From the NCBI RefSeq assembly GCF_900114995.1, contig NZ_FOUX01000009.1:170530-234529 (forward strand): DNA of 64,000 nucleotides. The letters run 5' to 3'. This DNA comes from Chitinophaga sp. YR627. Its GTDB lineage: Bacteria > Bacteroidota > Bacteroidia > Chitinophagales > Chitinophagaceae. Below the pieces are notes generated by a model. It saw nothing but the letters and a program-made list of their open reading frames with translations. It was not told the DNA's origin and ran no database searches. Below are positions 9,511 through 17,589 of the stretch, piece by piece (position 1 is the stretch's first letter; every line of letters begins with the position of its first letter). The position numbers and the translations under genes were made by a program.

Positions 9511-9556
9511 ATAAAAGCAAAAGGGTCTGCCATATGGCGGACCCTTTTGCTTTTAT
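9511..9556. terminator. Bidirectional terminator between PBP1A and the M28 peptidase
   Basis: A near-perfect palindrome of about 20 bp per arm is centred on ATAT (9532-9535), with A-rich left and T-rich right flanks. It lies between convergent genes, so it can stop both transcripts. Confidence 0.92.
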
Positions 9557-9566
9557 AGGAAATCTG

Positions 9567-10514
9567 TTATTTCTTATCCTCTACCTTCTTTTCGTTCTCT
9601 ACATAGTGCAAAGCAGGATATTTCATGGCGTTGTTGATCAGCTGAATACCCAGGTTTAACACCAGTGCTTCTTCTTTTGCCTTCAGTTTTTCCACATCGT
9701 CGGTTGGTTTGTGGTAATCATCGTGCGGACCCGTATGCAGGAAGATCACCGGCACATCATTCATATAGAAGTTATGGTGATCGGAGGCGCCTTTACCGGA
9801 ACCATCTGTGAAATAATGAATGCCCGGTTCCTGTGCTTCCTTGAATACAGCAGGCCATTCCTGTGCGGTACCATATCCACCGATACCCAGGCCTCTTTCT
9901 TCATTGTAACGACCGATCATGTCCATGTTCAGCATGAAATGCATGGTGTTCAACGGGATGGTCGGGTTAGCGGTAAAGTATTTAGAGCCCTGCAGACCTA
10001 ATTCCTCGCCACCAAAGGAGATAAACAGGAAGTTAAAAGGTTCTTTCTGACCATTCTCCGTGAAATACCTCGCCATTTCCAGCAGACCAGCTACGCCGGA
10101 CGCATTGTCATCAGCACCATTATGGATCTGGCCGATGGGATATTTACCATCAAACAGTCCGGCGGTACCCAGGTGATCATAGTGTGCGCCTATTACAATG
10201 GTCTTTGCAGCACCATTATCCAGGAATCCGATCACGTTACGGGTTGCGATACCATGGTGTTCTTTCCTGTCGAAAGTGAAATGCTGAAAATAGCTGTCCC
10301 CGTTACCCGGTTTCAGTCCGAGTGATTTAAACTGTTTAGCAACAAAATTACTTGCTTTAACGCCCCCCTTTTCGGCTGTACCACGACCTTTTAATTTCTC
10401 TGACGCCAGGTAGGTAACCGTTTTCTGAATACGGCTGGCGGATGGTTGGTAGTCCTGTGCGTAGGCACCGGCACAAACAGTTGTAGCTGTGAATAGAAAC
10501 AATAAATACTTCAT
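9567..10514 (-). CDS. Secreted M28 family zinc aminopeptidase
   Basis: A 315-residue protein with a signal peptide (1-19, AYA-Q). The M28 two-zinc site is complete: H111 in GAHYDHLG, the bridging Asp in NGADDNASG (135/136), E170-E171 in FGGEELG, D198 in NMDMIG and H268 in DDYHKPTDD. Such enzymes trim N-terminal residues from peptides in the periplasm or outside the cell. The start ATG at 10514 is followed at once by the signal peptide, so it is secure. It is a single gene with terminators on both sides. Confidence 0.94.
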   Translation of the reverse strand: MKYLLFLFTATTVCAGAYAQDYQPSASRIQKTVTYLASEKLKGRGTAEKGGVKASNFVAKQFKSLGLKPGNGDSYFQHFTFDRKEHHGIATRNVIGFLDNGAAKTIVIGAHYDHLGTAGLFDGKYPIGQIHNGADDNASGVAGLLEMARYFTENGQKEPFNFLFISFGGEELGLQGSKYFTANPTIPLNTMHFMLNMDMIGRYNEERGLGIGGYGTAQEWPAVFKEAQEPGIHYFTDGSGKGASDHHNFYMNDVPVIFLHTGPHDDYHKPTDDVEKLKAKEEALVLNLGIQLINNAMKYPALHYVENEKKVEDKK

Positions 10515-10545
10515 TAGGTATGATTATGCATGATTTCCTCAAAAT

Positions 10546-10577
10546 ACAGAAGGCTTCCTACGTGGGAAGCCTTCTGT
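10546..10577 (-). terminator. Terminator after yidC
   Basis: A 13-bp perfect stem (10546-10558 with 10565-10577) with a 6-nt loop lies about 30 bases after the yidC stop on the minus strand. The T run after it is weak. Confidence 0.75.
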
Positions 10578-10605
10578 TAATATACTATGTCAAATAGATG
10601 TGATA

Positions 10606-12459
10606 CTATTGCTTTTTACGCTGTTGTATATCCTGTTGACGTTTTTGCATGTCTTTTTGTTTGTTCTGCATATCCTCCAGTTTCTCCTGCCATTTAGATT
10701 TGGAAGCAGGTTTCTTTTTATTCTCCTGGATCTGTGCATGGATCTTATCGTGGTTCACGAAGAACTTCTGGATCGCCCACTGTAAACCGATACTGATCAC
10801 GTTGGACAGGAAGTAGTAGAAGGTCAGCGCCGAAGCCAGACGGTTGAAGATACCTAACAGCATGATCGGGAACACATACGGCATATATTTCATTACCGGA
10901 TTGCTCTGATCAGCCATACCACGGTTATTGAATGCCAGCATCAAACTGGTGGCAGTCATCAGCAGGGTGAACAGGCTGACGTGGTTACCATAGAAAGGAA
11001 TGGTAAATGGCAGGTTCAGGATAGAATCGTACGCAGAAAGGTCAGTTGCCCACAGGAAGCTTTCCTGTCTCAGTTCGATAGAGGATGGGAAGAAGCTATA
11101 CATCGCAACCAGGATCGGCAACTGCATCAGGGCTGGTAAACAACCTCCGAGCGGGTTCACACCGGCGCTTCTGAATAATTTCATCTGTTCTACACCGAAG
11201 GACTGCTGGTCATCACCATATTTTGCCTTCAGGGCATCGATTTCCGGTTTCAGTACCTTCATTTTAGCCTGAGACACATAGCTCTGGTAAGTGAAAGGTG
11301 CTATCAGTAAACGGATAAAGATGGTCAGCAGGATGATGATCAGACCATAGTTACCAATAAATCCGCTCAGGAAGTTGAACACAGGGATAATGATCCATTT
11401 GTTCACATATTTTACGAAAGCGAAGATACCGGAACCCAGCGGGATGATACTTTCCAGGCCGTTATCGAAAGATTTTAAGGTCGAGTAGTGGTTAGGACCG
11501 TAGTAGATTTCAATCGGGAAGGTGAAATCATGTGCACGGTTATAAGGAATTTCCAGCGTAGTGAAGGTCTGTCCTACGATATTTGCACTTTCAGGCACTT
11601 TAGCATTCACCTCTGCACTGTTGAAATGTGCGTCTTTTCTGGCGATGAAAGTAGTATTGAAGAACTGCTGTTTTACGCTCACCCATTGTAACTGGTTGTC
11701 CCATTTCTCATGAGTCGTACGCTGTAAGGTAAAATAGTCATGTTTGCCATTCACATCACGGTAGTGTACCTGGTTGTTCTGGCGTTCGTTCTGCATATCT
11801 TTTTCCTGCTTATCATTTTCCGCATCCCACTGTAAGGACAGGGTTTTCTGATTAGAAGGCAGGACGTTTTCCAGTCCGATAGCGTGAATATCAAAATCTA
11901 CTGCGTAACCGTCCTGTTTCAGGGTATATACATACTCCAGGTATTGTTCAGGATTGGAGGTAGGCAGACGGTAAGAGATGGACTGACTGCCATCTGCTAA
12001 CTGCTGTACGGAACCACCGGTGAAATAAAGGTCTGCAGTGTTTAATTGCGTATTGTTATTAGCAGGAACCTGCAAGGAAATACGGTTGAAAGAGCTGTTT
12101 GCCAGCATCAGTGGTTTTCCTTCGAAATCCTTGAATTGTTTCAGTTGTACTAAAGTTGGCTGACCACCCTGGCTAGAGAAGGTAACTTTCAGCACTTTGT
12201 TTTCCAGAACGGCTGTCTGAACGGTACCATTGGCAGCGCCGGCGAAGGTGCCATATGCGCTTGCGAGCTTGCTGGAATCAGCAACGCCCCCGTTTACGTA
12301 GGCAGTAGTGTCAACCGGTTTAGGCTTATTTACGTTAGCTATAGAGTCCTGACGATCTTTTTCTCTTTTTGCAGCAGTCTGTTGTTTTTGGTTAAAGAAG
12401 ATGTAACCAACGAACAACACGCCCAGCAACGCGAAGCCAATGACTGAGTTTCTGTCCAT
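10606..12459 (-). CDS. yidC: Membrane protein insertase YidC
   Basis: A 617-residue YidC/Oxa1 insertase that places proteins into the inner membrane, alone or with SecYEG. The N-terminal helix is DRNSVIGFALLGVLFVGYIFF, followed by a large periplasmic beta domain (about 30-340). The conserved insertase core of five helices spans about 350-580, including NYGLIIILLTIFIRLLIAPF and a Gly/Cys/Leu-rich FRSAGVNPLGGCLPALMQLP. The tail is Lys/Gln-rich and basic, as is usual for ribosome contact. The reading frame extends to a TTG at 12468, but the ATG at 12459 (MDRNSV) is the conserved start. It lies downstream of pyrG, with a hairpin between them. Confidence 0.96.
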   Translation of the reverse strand: MDRNSVIGFALLGVLFVGYIFFNQKQQTAAKREKDRQDSIANVNKPKPVDTTAYVNGGVADSSKLASAYGTFAGAANGTVQTAVLENKVLKVTFSSQGGQPTLVQLKQFKDFEGKPLMLANSSFNRISLQVPANNNTQLNTADLYFTGGSVQQLADGSQSISYRLPTSNPEQYLEYVYTLKQDGYAVDFDIHAIGLENVLPSNQKTLSLQWDAENDKQEKDMQNERQNNQVHYRDVNGKHDYFTLQRTTHEKWDNQLQWVSVKQQFFNTTFIARKDAHFNSAEVNAKVPESANIVGQTFTTLEIPYNRAHDFTFPIEIYYGPNHYSTLKSFDNGLESIIPLGSGIFAFVKYVNKWIIIPVFNFLSGFIGNYGLIIILLTIFIRLLIAPFTYQSYVSQAKMKVLKPEIDALKAKYGDDQQSFGVEQMKLFRSAGVNPLGGCLPALMQLPILVAMYSFFPSSIELRQESFLWATDLSAYDSILNLPFTIPFYGNHVSLFTLLMTATSLMLAFNNRGMADQSNPVMKYMPYVFPIMLLGIFNRLASALTFYYFLSNVISIGLQWAIQKFFVNHDKIHAQIQENKKKPASKSKWQEKLEDMQNKQKDMQKRQQDIQQRKKQ

Positions 12460-12505
12460 GAAATTCAATTAAAATTTAGGCAGCAAAGGTAAGTAAAAGC
12501 AACAA

Positions 12506-12556
12506 GCTTTCAGCCGTCAACAATAAAGTTAATGCCTTATTGTTGCTACTGAAAGC
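12506..12556 (-). terminator. Hairpin between pyrG and yidC
   Basis: The outer arms GCTTTCAG (12506-12513) and CTGAAAGC (12549-12556) enclose a second inverted pair (TCAACAATAA / TTATTGTTG). It lies just after the pyrG stop on the minus strand and may be a terminator or an intercistronic processing site. Confidence 0.6.
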
Positions 12557-12576
12557 CTGTCAGTTATAAATAAATA

Positions 12577-14229
12577 TTATTGGTGTGCGATCTTTTCTTC
12601 TGCAACTTTTGCCTTAATTGTCTTGTCCTCAGCGTACTGTTTAGCAGCAGCGATGAAATGAACGAATAAAGGTGCAGGCGCTTCTACGGTGCTTTTCAGC
12701 TCCGGATGGAACTGACAGCCTACGAAGAACGGATGTTCCGGCAGTTCAACCATCTCTACCAGACCACTTTCCGGGTTACGGCCGGAAGGTACCATACCCG
12801 CTTTTTCGAAATCGGCCAGGAACTGGCTATTGAATTCGTAGCGGTGACGGTGACGCTCGCTGATAGTCGTATTACTATAGATGGTAGCCGCTTTTGAACC
12901 AGGGATCAGTTCGCAGGTATAAGCGCCCAGACGCATAGTACCACCTTTCACAGTGATCTTCTTCTGCTCTTCCATGAGCCCGATCACCGCGTGTGAGGTA
13001 TCTGGGTTCATTTCTGTAGAGTGAGCATCTGTCCAGCCGATCACGTTACGTGCATATTCTACAACAGCCATCTGCATACCAAGGCAGATACCGAAGAAAG
13101 GCAGGTTATTTTCACGTGCGTACTGAATAGCCACGATCTTACCCTCGATACCACGATGACCAAAACCAGGTGCTACCAGCAGCCCATCCAGGTTACGCAG
13201 CTTTTCAGCTACATTTTCCTGTGTAAGGAACTCAGAATGAATGTTCTGTACTACTACTTTACATTCGTTCATGGCACCGGCGTGAATAAAGGACTCCAGG
13301 ATGGATTTGTAGGCATCCTGTAATTCTACGTATTTTCCGATCAGACCAATCGTTACTTTGGATTTTGGATATTTCAGTTTATCCAGGAATGCGCGCCATT
13401 TGGTCATATCCGGTTCCTTTTCGATAGGAATACCGAGTTTCTTCATACAGATCACATCCAGTTTCTCACGCAGCATTTCCAGTGGCACCTCATAGATGGT
13501 GCTCATGTCTGTTGCTTCAATCACCGCATCAGGCGTCACATTACAGAACAGCGCGATTTTCTTTTTCAGATCATTGTACATAGGCTCTTCCGTACGGCAA
13601 ACGATCACATCCGGGTGTACGCCGTTTTCGCTCATCATCTTAACGGAGTGCTGTGTTGGCTTGGTTTTCAGCTCTTTAGCAGCACGCAGGTAAGGGATGA
13701 GGGTCAGGTGTACGACCAGGCAATCCTGCTCGTCCAGCTCCCACTGTAACTGACGAACCGCCTCTATATAAGGCAGGGATTCGATATCCCCAACGGTACC
13801 ACCCAGCTCGGTAATCACGATATCGTGTTTACCATCTTTACCCAGCAGGAGGATACGACGTTTGATCTCGTCAGTGATGTGCGGTACTACCTGTACGGTT
13901 TTACCCAGGTAGGCGCCTTCACGTTCTTTATTGATAACAGTCTGATAGATACGACCTGTAGTCACGTTATTAGACTGTGATGTAGGCGTATTCAGGAAAC
14001 GCTCATAGTGACCAAGGTCCAGGTCAGTTTCAGCGCCATCTTCAGTTACGAAACACTCACCGTGCTCGTAAGGGTTTAATGTTCCCGGATCCACATTGAT
14101 ATATGGATCAAATTTCTGAATTGTCACTCTAAAGCCACGCGCCTGCAATAATTTTGCCAGCGAGGCAGCTATGATTCCTTTACCCAACGAGGAAGTAACA
14201 CCTCCCGTAACGAAGATATATTTTGCCAT
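12577..14229 (-). CDS. pyrG: CTP synthase
   Basis: A 550-residue enzyme that makes CTP from UTP, ATP and glutamine. The N-terminal amidoligase domain starts KYIFVTGGVTSSLGKGI and spans about residues 1-270. The class I glutamine amidotransferase domain spans about 290-535, with nucleophile Cys in FFGICLGMQMAVVEY and the His/Glu pair in CQFHPELKS. The length is normal. It is transcribed from a clear promoter about 100 bases upstream (14328-14358), and yidC follows on the same strand. Confidence 0.98.
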   Translation of the reverse strand: MAKYIFVTGGVTSSLGKGIIAASLAKLLQARGFRVTIQKFDPYINVDPGTLNPYEHGECFVTEDGAETDLDLGHYERFLNTPTSQSNNVTTGRIYQTVINKEREGAYLGKTVQVVPHITDEIKRRILLLGKDGKHDIVITELGGTVGDIESLPYIEAVRQLQWELDEQDCLVVHLTLIPYLRAAKELKTKPTQHSVKMMSENGVHPDVIVCRTEEPMYNDLKKKIALFCNVTPDAVIEATDMSTIYEVPLEMLREKLDVICMKKLGIPIEKEPDMTKWRAFLDKLKYPKSKVTIGLIGKYVELQDAYKSILESFIHAGAMNECKVVVQNIHSEFLTQENVAEKLRNLDGLLVAPGFGHRGIEGKIVAIQYARENNLPFFGICLGMQMAVVEYARNVIGWTDAHSTEMNPDTSHAVIGLMEEQKKITVKGGTMRLGAYTCELIPGSKAATIYSNTTISERHRHRYEFNSQFLADFEKAGMVPSGRNPESGLVEMVELPEHPFFVGCQFHPELKSTVEAPAPLFVHFIAAAKQYAEDKTIKAKVAEEKIAHQ

Positions 14230-14327
14230 AAGATCTAAAAATTCTGTAGAATATACTTGACCTAAAGAGAAGTGCCGGACGACTTTTGATGTAACCAGTC
14301 AAGTAAAAATAACTTCCGAAGGTCATG

Positions 14328-14358
14328 CAAAGTTAAGACAAATTTAAAGTGCTCCCAA
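14328..14358 (-). promoter_or_regulatory. Promoter of pyrG
   Basis: On the minus strand, TTG (14356-14358) and TAACTTTG (14328-14335) are separated by 20 nt, an exact Bacteroidota -33/-7 match. It would give a leader of about 90 nt. Confidence 0.75.
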
Positions 14359-14479
14359 ACAGCATTTTCACATTTCGTCCTTGCCATACATATAACAACT
14401 TAATTGCAAGATGGTTACAATGTTTTTTTAGCCTTATAAATTTATCCTTAAGGAATTCCTTGTAAGCTGCAGGCATTTA

Positions 14480-14512
14480 TTGCGTCCGTCCGCAAACTTC
14501 TTGCTAATTTTG
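14480..14512 (+). promoter_or_regulatory. Probable promoter of the acyl-CoA thioesterase gene
   Basis: TAATTTTG at 14505-14512 is a perfect -7 box. TTG at 14480-14482 is 22 nt upstream, slightly long. The ATG follows only 20 bases after the box, so the leader is very short. Confidence 0.55.
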
Positions 14513-14532
14513 CGCCCGTAATAAATCAGCAT

Positions 14533-15048
14533 ATGACATTAACGCCCAAGCGTGCGCAGGACTCGGTGATCCAGATGACGGAACTGGTACTGCCCAATGA
14601 CACCAACACTTTCGGTAACCTGATGGGTGGCCGCCTTATGTACTGGATGGACATAGCGGGTGCCCTTGCCACCATGAAACACTGTAGTGCTCCCGTGGTA
14701 ACTGCCTCTGTAGATAACATTTCTTTTGAAACCCCTATTAAACTGGGCAACGTAGTACATATTGAAGCCAAGGTCAGCAGAGCTTTTTCCACTTCTATGG
14801 AAGTGCATCTGCGTGTATGGGGTGAAGACCCGGTACAGCAGTACCGTTATAAATCCAACGAAGCGTTCATGACTTTCGTCGCCCTGGACCCTAATGGTAA
14901 ATCCAGAGCGGTGCCGCAGATCATTCCGGATACGGAAGAAGAAAAGCAGCTGTATGAGGGCGCTATGCGCAGACGCCAGCTGAGGCTGATCCTGAGTGGT
15001 AAGATGAAACCACAGGATGCGGAAGAACTGAGAGCGCTGTTTCTGTAA
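14533..15048 (+). CDS. Acyl-CoA thioesterase (hotdog fold)
   Basis: A 171-residue cytoplasmic hotdog-fold thioesterase of the YciA/BACH type, which hydrolyses acyl-CoA to free acid and CoA. The family signature is clear: LPNDTNTFGNLMGGRLMYWM (about 19-38), with the active-site Asn/Asp on the loop and the Gly-Gly at the start of the hot-dog helix. After it come DIAGALATMKH and SVDNISFETPI. The C-terminal helical tail (about 135-171) is charged. The substrate cannot be told from sequence. It has its own promoter and is followed by a terminator. Confidence 0.9.
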   Translation: MTLTPKRAQDSVIQMTELVLPNDTNTFGNLMGGRLMYWMDIAGALATMKHCSAPVVTASVDNISFETPIKLGNVVHIEAKVSRAFSTSMEVHLRVWGEDPVQQYRYKSNEAFMTFVALDPNGKSRAVPQIIPDTEEEKQLYEGAMRRRQLRLILSGKMKPQDAEELRALFL

Positions 15049-15052
15049 TCAA

Positions 15053-15078
15053 TCAAGAATTAGGAATTAAGAATTGAG
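15053..15078 (+). repeat. GAATTAGGAATT intergenic repeat, copy 1a
   Basis: Tandem GAATTAGGAATTAAGAATT begins 5 bases after the thioesterase stop. It pairs with an inverted copy at 15243-15274. Confidence 0.7.
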
Positions 15079-15131
15079 TAATTAATGCTTTTCATGCATG
15101 ATATTGTCTCAATTATCTTTTGTACGATACT

Positions 15132-15175
15132 ATTAAGGGTGTCCGCCATAAGCGGGACACCCTTAATTTTTATAA
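15132..15175. terminator. Bidirectional terminator between thioesterase and HD hydrolase genes
   Basis: The arms TTAAGGGTGTCC and GGACACCCTTAA, extended by an inner GC step with one bulged base, are followed by TTTTTAT on the plus strand. It lies between convergent genes. Confidence 0.85.
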
Positions 15176-15242
15176 ATGACATTCGTTATTATTCTCCTGA
15201 GTTTCCCCAGCCACCTATTACCTGTTCTTCCGTCCTATCCCG

Positions 15243-15274
15243 CTAATTCCTAATTGTTAATTCCTAATTGAATC
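15243..15274 (-). repeat. GAATTAGGAATT intergenic repeat, copy 1b (inverted)
   Basis: An inverted copy of the motif runs up to the TGA of the HD-hydrolase gene. Its reverse complement matches copy 1a at 17 of 18 bases in the core. Confidence 0.7.
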
Positions 15275-15941
15275 AACTCTCTCCCTCCCACTCCTCATAA
15301 AACTTCTCCAGAAATGTCTCCATAAACGCATGCCTTTCCTCCGCCAGCTGACGACCGGTTGCTGTATTCATCCTGTCTTTCAGCAATAGCAGCTTCTCAT
15401 AAAAGTGATTGATCGTAGGGGCTGTGCTGTTTTTATACTGTTCTTTGGTCATGTGCAGATCCGGCTGAATACCAGGATCATAGATGGCCCGGTTTTTAAA
15501 TCCGCCATAGTTAAAGGTCCTGGCGATGCCAATAGCTCCGATAGCGTCCAGACGGTCTGCATCCTGTACGACGCCCAGTTCAGGGGAATAGAACCCGCCG
15601 TTATTATGTCCGCCCTTAAATGAGATATGCACAATAATATCCACGACATGCTGGATGGTCGCTTCCGGCGCCCCTATTGATTCCAGGAATTCCCGGGCTT
15701 TACGGGGACCGATACTTTCATCGCCGCCATGGAATTTTGAATCGGCAATATCGTGCAGTAATGCACTGAGTTCCACAACAAGCATATCCACCTGTTCACC
15801 GGCCGCAATCTTACGCGCCGATTTCCAGACCCGGTAAATATGCCACCAGTCATGGCCGCCTTCGGCACCCGCCAGTTCTTTTCTCACGAATTGTTCGGTA
15901 GTGGTGATCAGGAGATCTGTTGCAGCTGCATCTTGACTCAT
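15273..15941 (-). CDS. HD domain phosphohydrolase
   Basis: A 222-residue metal-dependent HD-superfamily hydrolase of the YedJ-like group. The metal ligands are visible: H34 in GHDWWHIYRVW, H63-D64 in LLHDIAD and the distal Asp cluster VVQDADRLDAIGA (127-132). The family acts on nucleotides or other phosphates; the substrate here is unknown. No signal peptide is present, so it is cytoplasmic. The start ATG (15941) lies only about 6 bases from a -7 box, so the transcript is almost leaderless. The gene ends directly in a GAATTAGG-type repeat. Confidence 0.85.
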   Translation of the reverse strand: MSQDAAATDLLITTTEQFVRKELAGAEGGHDWWHIYRVWKSARKIAAGEQVDMLVVELSALLHDIADSKFHGGDESIGPRKAREFLESIGAPEATIQHVVDIIVHISFKGGHNNGGFYSPELGVVQDADRLDAIGAIGIARTFNYGGFKNRAIYDPGIQPDLHMTKEQYKNSTAPTINHFYEKLLLLKDRMNTATGRQLAEERHAFMETFLEKFYEEWEGES

Positions 15942-15946
15942 AGGGC

Positions 15947-15975
15947 CAAATATACATCAGGGCTAACAATAACAA
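15947..15975 (-). promoter_or_regulatory. Probable promoter of the HD hydrolase gene
   Basis: On the minus strand, TATATTTG at 15947-15954 and TTG at 15973-15975 are 18 nt apart. It is close to consensus and places the transcript start at or next to the ATG. Confidence 0.45.
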
Positions 15976-16245
15976 GAAAAACGAAGAAAAGGAGAAGTTG
16001 TTTCTCCCTCCCGGGATTCCGGCATGCAATTTTAGAATTGTCCAGGGACCTTGCTTCACTAAGATCTTCTCCGTTTTTCCTTTACAATAAGGGCGGGGAG
16101 AAAAATGTTGACCCCTTGGATAAGGGGACAATCGACATAATCGCAATTAAGCGGTATAGATTCTGGTTGATAAATCTGGTTGATCTGATTGATCCGATTG
16201 ATATCTGGTTGATAAACTGGAAAGACCTTTTGCTGTCCCGGGAGA

Positions 16246-16288
16246 ATACCTTAGCGAGGCCCCTTTTGGGCCTCGTGCCATAAGGTAT
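16246..16288. repeat. Two-part inverted repeat in the gene-free region
   Basis: ATACCTTA/TAAGGTAT (16246-16253, 16281-16288) surrounds CGAGGCCC/GGGCCTCG (16255-16262, 16268-16275). It could form a long hairpin with a 5-nt loop. No gene is nearby to assign it to. Confidence 0.6.
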
Positions 16289-16926
16289 ATACTTCAGGGA
16301 AGCGGGAATATTTTTATGCTTGGCGCGGCTCAAGGCAGGGGACTTAGGGAATCGCCCCGCCTTTGACCGCTGATTGTTTGTTAAGTTGTGCCATACCCTT
16401 TTGGTACGTGGCCAGTTTTCAGCGTCCGGTGCTGTTGCTGGCCGGGAAATCATAGGATAGTACTAGTCCATTGGCTGGTTTTAAATCTTTTACTGTCTGA
16501 TTTGAATTTGCGATGGAAATATGTTGCTTAACCGTAGTTCCCGTGTTATTATACCAAACCCTTTTTATGACAAGTCTGCCAAATCTGTTTCTTGAAGCTA
16601 TCCTCATACCGCTGGAGATGATATATTATAAAAAATACAATTCGTTTTTTATTCGATTCAAATTTCGAAATAATACAATCATCTATCATGATTTCGATAT
16701 AAAAGTAGGAATCATGATCGATATTTTAAAGCTATTTGCTCCAAAACACATATATATTTTTATTACTAATATTAAATATAAGTGCTTAAAAGAAGCTGAA
16801 ACAGATTGAAAGGCCGTATTATTTTAACTGAAACAAATCAAATGCAATAACTATCATAACGATATGGCGGCTAAACCACATATAGAATTAAGTAAAATAT
16901 GAGAAGGTGTAAGAGGGAGATGTTGG

Positions 16927-17508
16927 TTAATCTTTTCTGACCAGGACGTCTGTGATCCGGTTCAGTTGTTTTACTTTTTCGGTAAAATCACCTTTGATCC
17001 TGTCACGGATGACCTGTAATTTATCCAGTACATCGTTGATGGAAGAAGGGATCACTTCCTGTAATACCTCTTTGAGGCGTTTTGCTACGGTCGGGGATTT
17101 ACCGTTAGTTGATATGGCTATTTTGAGTTGTCCTTTCTGTACAATGGAACCCAGGTAGAAATCACACAATTCCGGTGTATCTGCCACATTGATCAGCACC
17201 CGGCTGCTTTTGGCTTTCTCCCATACATACTGGTTCAGTTCACGGTCAGCGGTAGCGGCAATCGCCAGGTCTTTTCCAAGCATATCGCCACAGGAGAATG
17301 GCTTCCTGATCAGCTCCACGTTAGGCGCATCCTTCACTAATTCGATCAGTTCGGGCTGAAAATTGATCGCCACGACAGTAATATATGCTGATGGACAGTT
17401 TTCCAGCAGGGCATTTACCTTTTCGTGACCAATGTTTCCACCTCCGACTACCAGTACGTGCAACTGGTTCAACTTGAAAAATACCGGGAAAAGATGATTG
17501 TCTTCCAT
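16927..17508 (-). CDS. Siroheme synthase, precorrin-2 dehydrogenase/ferrochelatase domain
   Basis: A 193-residue bifunctional enzyme of the Met8p/CysG N-terminal type. It oxidises precorrin-2 with NAD+ and inserts iron to give siroheme. The Rossmann motif is VVGGGNIGHEKVNALLE near the N-terminus, followed by ATADRELNQYVWE and VADTPELCDFYLGSIVQKG; the C-terminal helical part includes SPTVAKRLKEVL. It is the last gene of the reductase-cobA-siroheme operon, so it would supply the cofactor for the reductase at the head of that operon. A perfect 11-bp hairpin lies between it and cobA. Confidence 0.93.
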   Translation of the reverse strand: MEDNHLFPVFFKLNQLHVLVVGGGNIGHEKVNALLENCPSAYITVVAINFQPELIELVKDAPNVELIRKPFSCGDMLGKDLAIAATADRELNQYVWEKAKSSRVLINVADTPELCDFYLGSIVQKGQLKIAISTNGKSPTVAKRLKEVLQEVIPSSINDVLDKLQVIRDRIKGDFTEKVKQLNRITDVLVRKD

Positions 17509-17534
17509 AATGATCCGATTACTGGTTACACAAC

Positions 17535-17571
17535 GACGGACTACACTGCCTGGCGGCTGATGTAGTCCGTC
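17535..17571 (-). other. Intercistronic hairpin in the siroheme operon
   Basis: GACGGACTACA (17535-17545) and TGTAGTCCGTC (17561-17571) form a perfect 11-bp stem with a 15-nt loop between cobA and the downstream gene. No T run follows, so mRNA processing or stability is more likely than termination. Confidence 0.6.
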
Positions 17572-17589
17572 ATATGTAATATATTAAAC

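Larger units (their letters stand above)
14230..14532. other. Divergent promoter region between pyrG and the thioesterase gene
   Basis: 303 bases with no gene. It carries the pyrG promoter (14328-14358) and the thioesterase promoter (14480-14512). The rest is A+T-rich with nothing recognisable. Confidence 0.6.
15942..16926. other. 985-base gap without a supported gene
   Basis: It holds the HD-gene promoter, a stretch of imperfect GTTGAT repeats (about 16160-16222), two inverted repeats (16246-16288 and 16334-16371) and a very A+T-rich part (about 16610-16900). The plus-strand frame at 16513-16809 (98 codons) has no recognisable motif and an amino-acid make-up typical of A+T-rich noncoding DNA. 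The minus frame at 16082-16453 is equally unconvincing. This may be the remains of lost genes. Confidence 0.5.

Noticed and set aside
12460..12468. TTG start of yidC at 12468
   Set aside because: The ATG at 12459 begins the conserved MDRNSVIGFALL N-terminus; the TTG adds only three residues.
16513..16809. 98-codon plus-strand frame in the gene-free region
   Set aside because: Very A+T-rich codon use, no motif, no ribosome-binding or promoter signal. It is described as part of the gap instead.
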